Below, piece after piece: positions 7,159 to 12,977 of a DNA stretch of 14,506 nucleotides. Position 1 is the stretch's first letter; the number at the start of each line of letters is the position of its first letter. A program made the position numbers and the translations under genes. The notes under the pieces are model-generated. The model worked only from the letters and a program-made list of their open reading frames with translations. It did not search any database and was not told where the DNA came from. The stretch is from an uncultured Hungatella sp. (lineage in GTDB: Bacteria > Bacillota > Clostridia > Lachnospirales > Lachnospiraceae), in the NCBI GenBank assembly GCA_910585645.1, contig CAJUFP010000112.1, forward strand, positions 1 to 14,506, read 5' to 3'.

Positions 7159-7214
7159 CGTATATTTATGGGCTGATCTTTAGTGAGTACACAATTCGGG
7201 AAAAAGCGTGTTCT

Positions 7215-7955
7215 TCATTCCATTGTCACCGTAATGACTTTCACCGGTTTCCCAATCTTTCTCGCATAATCGGCTATCTCTTTTGTCCTCCGGCTCTTTC
7301 CATCCCATACGGCAACCACCAGATCGGCCATGGCAGCCATCTGGATATCCTGTTCTGAGAGTTCACCCTGCCTGCTCTTCTCTCTGTCCGGCTCCACAAC
7401 CTCCACAGGGATTCCATGGTACTGTGCATACTGTTCTGCTACAGAGCCGATTCCCTTTTCCCGATAACAGAAAATCCTCCCGCAGTCTCTGGGGATATAA
7501 GGGGAAAGGTCAAACGCAGAGATGGAACAGGAGCCAATCACCAGCACACTGATTGTGGGTGCCTTACAGATAACCATCTGGCCGTCCGTGCAAGATACCT
7601 CTATGGGGGTTCCCGGCAGAAAACCATAGTCCTCCAGCCATTTCTCCTCAAGGCGCAACTGGGGAACCGGGTATCTTTCCCAGCTCCCGCCCCGGTAGAC
7701 ACGCAGCCGCCGTTTTCCGCCCCGCTCCGCTGACCGGTGTTTTTGCTCACCATCCTGCCTGCTTTTTTCACGTTCTTTTTCTTCCTTATGACAGGTTACA
7801 TTTTCTCCGGGTTGTTTCTTTTTCGTGGGAAATTCTTTTTCGGTGGATTTTGCTTTCTCTTTGGAATACTCCCCTTCTATGGAGTTTCTTTTCTCCATTG
7901 GGGTTCCCTTTTTTATGGAATTATCTTTCTCCATGGGATCGCTATCGGATATCAT
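7215..7955 (-). CDS. SymE-like toxin domain fused to degenerate SLOG domain
   Basis: A 246-residue protein in three parts. Residues 1-82 are a charged, disordered-looking linker with ~12-residue repeats. Residues about 93-131 (RYPVPQLRLEEKWLEDYGF, then GTPIEV and GQMVI) match the SymE toxin core, an AbrB-like fold: a proline, L-x-L, W-L-x-x-x-G-F and a G-x-x-V/I turn. Residues about 134-246 look like a SLOG/DUF2493-type Rossmann domain: VIGSCSISAFDLSPYIP, then a conserved ADLVVAVWDGKSRRTKEIADYARKIGKPV. Expected SLOG ligand residues are altered: GSR is GSC, the SGGAKG loop is CYREKG, and SRGT is SRRT. Nucleotide binding may therefore be lost or changed. ATG 7955 overlaps the preceding gene by 14 bases with no clear ribosome binding site, so coupling is likely; ATG 7934 is an alternative. 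The upstream open frame before 7955 is a shadow of the neighbour. Confidence 0.72.
   Translation of the reverse strand: MISDSDPMEKDNSIKKGTPMEKRNSIEGEYSKEKAKSTEKEFPTKKKQPGENVTCHKEEKEREKSRQDGEQKHRSAERGGKRRLRVYRGGSWERYPVPQLRLEEKWLEDYGFLPGTPIEVSCTDGQMVICKAPTISVLVIGSCSISAFDLSPYIPRDCGRIFCYREKGIGSVAEQYAQYHGIPVEVVEPDREKSRQGELSEQDIQMAAMADLVVAVWDGKSRRTKEIADYARKIGKPVKVITVTME
7830..7937 (-). repeat. 36-bp imperfect tandem repeat in SymE-SLOG linker
   Basis: The linker shows a 12-residue period: PMEKDNSIKKGT, PMEKRNSIEGEY, SKEKAKSTEKEF, with a weaker fourth unit PTKKKQPGENVT. The DNA is locally more AT-rich than the flanking gene. Repeat-number change by slippage would alter the linker length without shifting the frame. 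Confidence 0.6.
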
Positions 7956-8787
7956 AGTCGATCTGTTCGCCAAATTCTTCCTCCATTTCCTCCGGCCTTT
8001 CCTCTTCCACGGGCCGGCTCTCCGGTTCCTCCCTGTCCCTGGCCGCCTCCATCTGCACCGCAAGGAACAGTTCCGCAGGGGCATCCGCCTCCGGTATCTG
8101 CTCCTCCTTCGGCACGCAGGCATTGTACAGCTGCTTGTAAGCAGGGAATTTCTGGTCCAGGGTGGCATACAGGCTGTCCTCGGAAATAACCAGCGCCGAT
8201 ACCTCGTCAAACACATTTTTCAGTTCATTCAGCATGACGGCGCTGGATGCGGTATCGTAAAACAGGTAGTCTCCCTGCCTGCTCCCGCATTCCGCCGCCA
8301 TGGGCGACATAAAGTTGTCTGCCACTGCCTCATGGACGGCAAATTTCAGGCTCTCTTCATCCTGGGTCATGTAAATGCCGTTCCGCACATGGAGCATATC
8401 ATCCACCTGTCCGGCAGGCGTCTCCACCGGCGGCGCACATTCCCCAAAATAGTCTGTCAGGGACAGCTTTCCATCTCTCCGGATCTCCTCCATCTGCTTC
8501 ATCACGACAGCTTCCATCCGTCTGCACAGCGCCATGCGCCGCTGCAGCACCTCATACACGGGGATGTCTTTTTTGCCCTCGTCAAAACAGAGCCAGTCCC
8601 CGTCCTCCCGCCCCATGGCGGCGGCCTTCTCTGAAAGGGTGTCCTTCACGGCATTTTTCCGTACCATGACACCCTCCCTCTCAATGCCCTGCCCGTCCAC
8701 GGCCACGATTATGTAGACGTTCAGCGCGATCTCCACGCAGGTGTTGATGGTCCCCCAGATGGATTCCCCCTGTGGTGGCTGGTGCAT
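7942..8787 (-). CDS. ICE accessory protein of unknown function, acidic C-terminus
   Basis: A 281-residue soluble protein that I do not recognise with certainty. The N-terminal part (GTINTCVEIALNVYIIVAV, then an MVRKNAVKDTLSEKA block and DWLCFDE) resembles the opening of accessory proteins I recall from Clostridia ICEs. The middle (about 130-200) has SLKFAVHEAVADNFMSP and a YLFYDTASSAVMLNELKNVFDEVSALVISED segment. The tail (about 240-281) is strongly acidic. The ATG at 8787 has AAGGAG nine bases upstream. The gene is the first of a unit with the SymE-SLOG gene and is divergent from the RHH regulator, sharing an operator-like palindrome with it. No enzyme motif or membrane segment is visible. 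Confidence 0.75.
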   Translation of the reverse strand: MHQPPQGESIWGTINTCVEIALNVYIIVAVDGQGIEREGVMVRKNAVKDTLSEKAAAMGREDGDWLCFDEGKKDIPVYEVLQRRMALCRRMEAVVMKQMEEIRRDGKLSLTDYFGECAPPVETPAGQVDDMLHVRNGIYMTQDEESLKFAVHEAVADNFMSPMAAECGSRQGDYLFYDTASSAVMLNELKNVFDEVSALVISEDSLYATLDQKFPAYKQLYNACVPKEEQIPEADAPAELFLAVQMEAARDREEPESRPVEEERPEEMEEEFGEQIDYDIR

Positions 8788-8808
8788 AACATCACTCTCC
8801 TTTCTTTT

Positions 8809-8837
8809 AGCTTAATCTGCTATCACTTAACTGTCAA
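8809..8837 (-). promoter_or_regulatory. Candidate promoter of the 281-aa protein/SymE-SLOG unit
   Basis: On the minus strand a perfect TTGACA (8832-8837) is followed 17 bases later by TAAGCT (8809-8814), a weak -10 box. The -35 box lies inside the palindrome at 8824-8840, so a bound repressor would block it. The start codon is about 22 bases past the -10 box. Confidence 0.45.
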
Positions 8838-8840
8838 GTG
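8824..8840. promoter_or_regulatory. Operator-like palindrome in divergent promoter region
   Basis: CACTTAACTGTCAAGTG is a near-palindrome with perfect 5-bp arms (CACTT and AAGTG). It lies between the divergent 281-aa gene and the RHH gene. It covers the minus-strand TTGACA and sits just upstream of a consensus plus-strand TATAAT (8845-8850). The arrangement fits an autoregulated operator for the RHH protein, which typically binds such two-fold sites as dimers. Binding is inferred. Confidence 0.45.
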
Positions 8841-8844
8841 ACTG

Positions 8845-8850
8845 TATAAT
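8845..8850 (+). promoter_or_regulatory. -10 box for RHH regulator gene
   Basis: A consensus TATAAT lies 57 bases before the RHH start codon. At 17-base spacing the -35 position reads ATCACT, which is poor, so the promoter may be weak or activated. It is adjacent to the palindrome at 8824-8840. Confidence 0.4.
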
Positions 8851-8907
8851 AGTTACAAAGAATACCATAAAATATATCTGATGACAAGTAAGTGGAGGAT
8901 ATATCTT

Positions 8908-9096
8908 ATGGCTACAAACAAACGGGTATTTACCCTCAGACTGGAAGATGAGGTTTTTGACAAGATCGGGGCGCTTTCCACCGCACAGCACCGCTCCATG
9001 ACGAACTATATCGAATATGTCCTGCTAAAACATATCAGAGAAGTGGAGCAGGCAGAAGGCGAGATCCGGCCGCCTGTCCCCAAAGACCATGACTGA
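8908..9096 (+). CDS. Ribbon-helix-helix (Arc/CopG-type) DNA-binding protein
   Basis: A 62-residue protein: MATNKRVFTLRLEDEVFDKI (the beta strand FTLRL then helix A), ALSTAQHRSMTNYIEYVLLKHIREVEQ (turn plus helix B), then a short EGEIRPP tail. This is the size and pattern of an Arc/MetJ-type repressor. I chose ATG 8908 because GGAGG lies nine bases upstream; a start nine codons earlier (8881) would put that site inside the gene. It is divergent from the 281-aa protein/SymE-SLOG unit and has a palindrome in its upstream region. It is therefore probably an autoregulator of both. It could alternatively be an antitoxin-type regulator for the SymE-like protein; nothing in the sequence decides this. 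Confidence 0.85.
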   Translation: MATNKRVFTLRLEDEVFDKIGALSTAQHRSMTNYIEYVLLKHIREVEQAEGEIRPPVPKDHD

Positions 9097-9097
9097 C

Positions 9098-9130
9098 AGC
9101 CCTCCCGCTCCGGCGGCGGGGCTGTTTTCT
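9098..9130 (+). terminator. Intrinsic terminator of RHH gene
   Basis: Immediately after the RHH stop codon, a GC-rich hairpin (AGCCC and GGGCT outside, CCGC and GCGG inside, with a two-base internal loop) is followed by GTTTTCT. This is a typical Rho-independent terminator. Confidence 0.75.
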
Positions 9131-9217
9131 CGTCCCGTTCTTCCATAATACAATAATATATCTGTAATTTCAACCATTTTATTTGTATTATCTTTTGTTC
9201 AGCTATCACCCATAATA

Positions 9218-9245
9218 TAAATCAGCAGGCAAGCCTGCTGATTTA
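9218..9245. repeat. 12-bp perfect inverted repeat at start of repeat region
   Basis: TAAATCAGCAGG and its exact complement flank a CAAG loop. The right arm forms the beginning of the first tandem repeat unit, so the left arm looks like an inverted copy of the unit's head. There is no T-tract, so termination is unlikely. It could be a protein binding site or a structured leader. Confidence 0.6.
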
Positions 9246-9399
9246 ACGACAGACCGTTAGGTCTGAAGTCTGGTTCTGAAAGGTTTCCAACACTGCAAAG
9301 CCTACTGATTCAACGACAGACCGCTAGGTCTGAAGTCTGACTCCAACGGACTTCCAATACTGCAAGCCTGCTGATTCCAACAGATTTCCAATCCCGGAA
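9231..9399. repeat. ~67-bp tandem repeats with internal palindromes upstream of XRE gene
   Basis: Two full units (from 9231 and 9298) and a third, internally deleted unit (from 9364) each begin AAGCCTRCTGATT. Units one and two contain the palindrome CAGACC-4nt-GGTCTG followed by TGAAGTCTG. All three end with a TTCCAA-type segment. The third unit lacks the roughly 30-base palindromic part and leads straight into the XRE ribosome binding site. The 9131-9428 stretch otherwise has no gene: 9131-9217 is AT-rich with nothing recognisable. The palindromes could be operators for the XRE or RHH protein. An oriT or iteron role cannot be excluded but nothing specific supports it. Confidence 0.7.
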
Positions 9400-9428
9400 A
9401 TCCGCACAGACAAGAAAGGGTGACAGCC

Positions 9429-9740
9429 ATGATCGATATTCCAAACCGTTTCCGAAAGCTGCGGACCGACAAAGGGTTCAGCGTATACCGTCTTTCCAAA
9501 GAATCCGATGTGTCCGAAAATTATATCCACAAGATCGAACGGGGCGAAAACCAGCCCTCCGTCTACATCCTGGAGAAGCTGCTCTCCTGCCTCGGCGCCA
9601 CGCTCCCTGAATTTCTGAATGGGGATAGCGAAGTCATGTACCCCTCCGATTTTGAGCGGGAACTTCTGGAAAGCGTCCGTGTCCTGCCGGAAGAGAAAGC
9701 ACAAGCCCTGCTCCAGATGGCAAAACTCCTGAAAAACTAA
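9429..9740 (+). CDS. XRE-family transcriptional regulator
   Basis: A 103-residue protein with a classic lambda-repressor-like helix-turn-helix at about 6-60: IPNRFRKLRTDKGFSVYRLS, SENYIHKIERGENQPSVYIL, EKLLSCLGATLPEFL. The C-terminal helical part includes LLESVRVLPEEKAQALLQMAKLL. I chose ATG 9429, with AAAGGG about eight bases upstream, rather than GTG 9420. It lies directly after the palindromic tandem repeats, which are candidate operators, and points toward the convergent 228-aa gene. It is likely a regulator of the ICE functions, with targets unknown. Confidence 0.88.
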   Translation: MIDIPNRFRKLRTDKGFSVYRLSKESDVSENYIHKIERGENQPSVYILEKLLSCLGATLPEFLNGDSEVMYPSDFERELLESVRVLPEEKAQALLQMAKLLKN

Positions 9741-9802
9741 CCATCCTGCCATAACAAACTGCCTTTTCCCTGGCAGGGCGGCACCATACATATCCAGTAC
9801 CC

Positions 9803-9825
9803 AAAGTGCCGCCCCACGGCACTTT
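9803..9825. terminator. Hairpin between convergent genes
   Basis: A 9-bp perfect inverted repeat, AAAGTGCCG and CGGCACTTT with a 5-nt loop, lies between the convergent XRE gene and the 228-aa gene, one base after the latter's stop. The A-rich and T-rich arm ends fit a bidirectional terminator, but the T-tract is only three bases. A smaller CTGCC/GGCAG pair lies at 9759-9776. Confidence 0.5.
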
Positions 9826-9826
9826 C

Positions 9827-10513
9827 CTACCGCTCCCTCACATTTTCAAGGGGCGAAAACAGCTTCATGAAATCAAATGTCCTCTCTTTTTTCCCCAGCT
9901 CCGGCACAATGTCCTCAATCCGTTCCACCAGCGCCGCCACGGATTCCATGCCGTCTTGATCCAGTTCCTGATCCTCCGTCCGCAGCTTCACAAGCCCTGC
10001 ATGAAGAATCTTAAGTTCCGTTTCCGTGAACAGCTTTTTCTCGTCCACCAGCCCGCTCCGCAGGGCAAAGTCCTCGAATGCCGCCTCCTTGTTATAAAAA
10101 TACTGTCTCTGGATGGGAGTGCCTCCATGCTCCATATCCTTCCGGTAAGTAGACAATACATAATCAAAGATGGGGTGCTGCTTGCACACCAGGACCACGC
10201 CGTTATGCTCGTTGATCTTCACCAAACCACTTTTATCCTGGGTGACTGCCGCTTCATCATATGGCCGGTCAGAACAGATACCGCAGCCGATGGCCGTGGA
10301 CTTTGCCAGCGCCTGCAGCCGTTCCATCAGCTTTTCCTCCACGTCTGTAAAAGGGTTTTTGATAATGGCGTCCTGCCTGCCGTAAAAGGCGATCTGCCGG
10401 TTTTTGTGGTAGATATCGGCCACATAATCTGGTGAGGACAGCGGCCGGACGGAAAACCCCTTTTTCTCCAGTGTCTCAAAAAATGCCTGGTAAAATTCCG
10501 TCTTGCTTTTCAT
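9827..10513 (-). CDS. Conserved ICE accessory protein, unknown function
   Basis: A 228-residue soluble protein. The N-terminal half has GFSVRPLSSPDYVADIYHKNRQIAFY. The middle has HNGVVLVCKQHPIFDYVLSTYRKD. Then comes YFYNKEAAFEDFALRSGLVDEKKLF, which matches a DFAxRSGL motif I recall from a widespread accessory protein of Tn1549-like and other Clostridia ICEs. The end is helical (VAALVERIEDIVPEL). No function is established for that family as far as I know. The start ATG directly abuts the TGA of a small upstream frame and has GGAGGAG 6 bases before it. It is the last gene of the relaxase operon. Confidence 0.75.
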   Translation of the reverse strand: MKSKTEFYQAFFETLEKKGFSVRPLSSPDYVADIYHKNRQIAFYGRQDAIIKNPFTDVEEKLMERLQALAKSTAIGCGICSDRPYDEAAVTQDKSGLVKINEHNGVVLVCKQHPIFDYVLSTYRKDMEHGGTPIQRQYFYNKEAAFEDFALRSGLVDEKKLFTETELKILHAGLVKLRTEDQELDQDGMESVAALVERIEDIVPELGKKERTFDFMKLFSPLENVRER

Positions 10514-10653
10514 TCACATCTCCTCCTGCTGATTATATTTGTAGTAAGCGCCATGATACTCTTTCCTTAACCTGTCATGCCAGCCATAAAGAATACTGTC
10601 AGTTCGCAAAACCAGAATATCTGTGGCATTTACTACGGCATGTTATCCGACAT
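10514..10653 (-). pseudogene. Small damaged reading frame after relaxase gene
   Basis: A frame reading VVNATDILVLRTDSILYGWH, then DRLRKEYHGAYYKYNQQEEM, ends in TGA at 10514-10516, directly abutting the next gene's ATG and containing its ribosome binding site. This is typical of a coupled real gene. Its start is missing: in frame, a TAA precedes it at 10643-10645. A start with GGAG nine bases upstream exists at ATG 10653 (MSDNMP) but is one base out of frame and stops after six codons. One missing base between 10640 and 10653 would join them into about 46 residues. No family is recognised. Initiation at CTG 10615 or TTG 10609 is possible but has no ribosome binding site. Confidence 0.45.
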
Positions 10654-10669
10654 CCGCCCACACTCCAGC

Positions 10670-11827
10670 CTAATGTTCATATCCCTTATCCTGATATTTC
10701 AGATACAATTCCTTTCTGGCCTCCTTGGACAGCTCCCCCTGCCATGCCTTCTCAAAATCGTCATATTGGCGGCAGTTAGTATCCACCAGGGAAGAAAGCA
10801 TGTCAAGCATCTCCAATACCATCTGCTCCACATAGTATTTTCTCCGTCCCTCCCGGTACTCCGCCGCCCTGCCCTCGTCATCCAGGCGGTTTAAAGTCTT
10901 TACCATCCCCAGAATCCGGTTGTCAATGATCTTGTCCGCCTCGGCCTCAAACTTCTTTCTCTGAGATGACAGGTATTCCTCGCTGCCCCCGTACAGATGC
11001 ACCATCTTCATTTTGCTCTCCACATAATCGGTCCGCAGCTTTTTCAGTTCCGGCACATTAGAAAGCAGATAGGCCGTAAGTGCGTCCACCTGTTTTTTCA
11101 GTTCCTCCGGCAACAGCTGGTAGGCAATCCTCCCCTTCGGAGGAAGTGCGGATTTCAGACGGAAAACCCTGTCGGCGGTCTCATTCAGCATATTATCGGA
11201 AAAATCAAAATCTTCCGCCAGCTCCGCATCCAGGTCATATTCCTCCCGGAGTTTTCGGTATCTCTTATTTCCCAACAGTCGGATATGGCGCTCAAAATCA
11301 TCCACCAGACTGTCGCTGATCTTTCGCAGGTCGGCCGCCGCCTTGGTTTTTTCCTCCCCATAAGCCCTTATCCGGTCGGCAAAGGTATCCTTTATCATCT
11401 GCCTGCGGATATTGTTCGGGACGGATGGATGGGTAAAGGGGTTCTTAATCTTAGCCTTTTCATCAGAATCATCCCAGAACACCACATGGAGATGGGGATG
11501 GCTCTTCTCCCTGTGCAGGGCCGCCGCCCACTGGAAATGTTCCCGCCGGATGCCGTTCTTCTCCGCAATCGTGCGGATATGGTTCTCAATGTACCTCTCC
11601 CATGCTTTTTTGTCCGTCAGTAACAGTTCCTTTGCCGTGTCCTCCCCAAAAGAGACCACGCTGCGGTACATAGTGACATGCCGCCGGGAGTTCTGATAGA
11701 CCAGCCGCGCCACGTCCTTCCAGTCCTGAAACTCTGTCAGGGATGTCCCCGGCTTCAGGCAGCCGAACAGACCATGGTTCATGCCCTCGTTCTTTGCCAC
11801 CCTGGGCCGGGTGGCGATATAGCGCAC
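10670..11827 (-). CDS. MobP3/MobL-like (YIATR-type) relaxase, 5' end damaged
   Basis: A 385-residue relaxase, the nicking enzyme that would cut oriT and lead DNA into the recipient. It has the YIATRPRV motif at about 3-10, then MNHGLFGCLKPG. The metal-binding block AAALHREKSHPHLHVVFWDD carries H105, H110, H112 and H114. A long helical C-terminal half includes YGGSEEYLSSQRKKFEAEAD and ends KYQDKGYEH. The only in-frame start is GTG 11827, with no ribosome binding site. Seventeen further in-frame codons upstream (RFQNLNYKSTASKNYAH) look like genuine relaxase sequence but follow an amber TAG at 11879-11881. An ATG with perfect TGATG coupling exists at 11909 but is out of frame and stops after eight codons. 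The N-terminus is therefore probably mutated, and activity is doubtful. Confidence 0.8.
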   Translation of the reverse strand: MRYIATRPRVAKNEGMNHGLFGCLKPGTSLTEFQDWKDVARLVYQNSRRHVTMYRSVVSFGEDTAKELLLTDKKAWERYIENHIRTIAEKNGIRREHFQWAAALHREKSHPHLHVVFWDDSDEKAKIKNPFTHPSVPNNIRRQMIKDTFADRIRAYGEEKTKAAADLRKISDSLVDDFERHIRLLGNKRYRKLREEYDLDAELAEDFDFSDNMLNETADRVFRLKSALPPKGRIAYQLLPEELKKQVDALTAYLLSNVPELKKLRTDYVESKMKMVHLYGGSEEYLSSQRKKFEAEADKIIDNRILGMVKTLNRLDDEGRAAEYREGRRKYYVEQMVLEMLDMLSSLVDTNCRQYDDFEKAWQGELSKEARKELYLKYQDKGYEH

Positions 11828-11908
11828 ATGGGCATAATTTTTGCTGGCTGTGCTTTTGTAGTTGAGGTTCTGGAACCGCTACTTATAGACTAACAGGGAA
11901 ATAGGCCA

Positions 11909-12406
11909 TCACCTCTCTTCCTCCCATTCCTCACCGGTTTCTCCGGCTTCCTCTTCTTCCTCCATCTGGCAAGCATGTTGATAGTTCTCCATGGTGGTGC
12001 GGTAACGCTCTGTTTCTTCCTCCAGATACCTAAGCCCTGTGGCCGTACTGGGCAGCGCTGATTCATAGGTTCTGTAAAAAAGGTAACGGTCACAGGCCGG
12101 GTCACTTTTCGGGGACAGCATATCCAGAAATTCATCATAACCATAAGGACAAACTTTTTGGATCTCCTGACATACCCTGTTTAATTCCAGGAACAGATCC
12201 ACACACTCCATTTGGGACAGCACCATCTCCCCCACAGGTTCTTTTGCCTCCAGCTTTACCCGGATATTTCCTGTACCGGAAACCGGCAAGAACGAAGCCT
12301 GCCATGTAATGCCGATACTGGATAAATGCTCCTGCAGTTCATACAGCTTACAGGGCAGCTCCACCACCAGGGTATTTCCCCGATGCTCCAATACTGCTGT
12401 TATCAT
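11909..12406 (-). CDS. ICE accessory protein, unknown function
   Basis: A 165-residue protein that I cannot assign. The N-terminal half (ITAVLEHRGNTLVVELPCKL, YELQEHLSSIGI, then NIRVKLEAKEPVGEMVLSQ) looks like a small alpha/beta fold. The middle contains LELNRVCQEIQKVCPYGYDEFLDML. The tail is highly acidic. The ATG at 12406 has AAGGAG overlapping the previous stop region. The 3' end (GAGGAAGAGAGGTGATG) doubles as the ribosome binding site and coupled start (TGATG) of the region where the relaxase should begin. This links its translation to the relaxase gene. Confidence 0.75.
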   Translation of the reverse strand: MITAVLEHRGNTLVVELPCKLYELQEHLSSIGITWQASFLPVSGTGNIRVKLEAKEPVGEMVLSQMECVDLFLELNRVCQEIQKVCPYGYDEFLDMLSPKSDPACDRYLFYRTYESALPSTATGLRYLEEETERYRTTMENYQHACQMEEEEEAGETGEEWEEER

Positions 12407-12417
12407 AAGCGTCTCCT

Positions 12418-12969
12418 TTATCGTTCCATTTCCCTGTCCTCGTCCGCCTCCCCAAACATTTCAACCCCTGTCTCTCCATTCTGCTCCCCCAACCCCATTC
12501 CCATATCTTCGGATGATCCCAGCATCTCTGTATACATCTGCTCCATCCTGCTATGCAGCCGCTGTGTCCGCTGGTACGGCGTACTATCCAGAATCAGCTC
12601 CAGCTCCCCGTTCTCTGCGTCCCGTATCTGCACTTTCACTTCACCGGATGCAATCCAGATGGCGTTGCAGACCTGTTCCATGTAAGGATATCCCATGCGG
12701 GAAATGTCAAAAGGCGTCACCTTACACTTTCCCGTCCACTTAAACAGGTTATGGGCGATCTCCACCACCTGCAGGCTGGTCTCGTCAAAGCCCCGCATAG
12801 AGCGTTTCAGGCCGTCAAACCCGATACCCATAGCGTTTACATGCTTCTTTGCCACATCAAATATTCCCTGCTCGCAGGAAAGCAGATAAAAAGCCGCATG
12901 GTAAGAGGAATCCAGCATCTTTCCCTCCGTCCGTGCGGCCAGCTCCTTATAGCGTTGTGCCTGATCCAT
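12418..12969 (-). CDS. DUF6075-like protein
   Basis: A 183-residue protein. The N-terminal part reads QRYKELAARTEGKMLDSSYHAAFYLLSC, then GFDGLKRSMRGFDETSLQVVEIAHNLF. This matches the SYHxAFxY and L-x-x-x-x-x-G-x-x-x-x-S-x-x-V-x-x-x-A-x-N-L pattern I associate with DUF6075, a family of unknown function common in Clostridia mobile elements. The C-terminal third is acidic, Met- and Gly-rich and looks disordered. A GGGGGAG site precedes ATG 12969, eight bases after the DUF5688 stop. Tight spacing places it in the relaxase operon. The family call is by memory of the motif and is moderate. Confidence 0.6.
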   Translation of the reverse strand: MDQAQRYKELAARTEGKMLDSSYHAAFYLLSCEQGIFDVAKKHVNAMGIGFDGLKRSMRGFDETSLQVVEIAHNLFKWTGKCKVTPFDISRMGYPYMEQVCNAIWIASGEVKVQIRDAENGELELILDSTPYQRTQRLHSRMEQMYTEMLGSSEDMGMGLGEQNGETGVEMFGEADEDREMER

Positions 12970-12977
12970 GTCTCCCC

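Noticed and set aside
7956..8216. N-terminal extension of the SymE-SLOG frame
   Set aside because: The 87 codons are Arg- and Cys-rich frame-shadow of the 281-aa gene on the same strand; no ribosome binding site supports a start there.
7825..8634. Plus-strand open frame of 269 codons
   Set aside because: It runs opposite two convincing minus-strand genes, has low-complexity Phe/Ser/Leu and His/Arg composition, and no start signal.
9218..9345. oriT of the relaxase
   Set aside because: The palindromes are suggestive, but there is no recognisable nick-site motif and the relaxase gene is more than 1 kb away. An operator role is at least as likely.
9231..9399. CRISPR array
   Set aside because: The repeats are direct tandem units of about 67 bases with no unique spacers between short repeats, and no cas genes are nearby.
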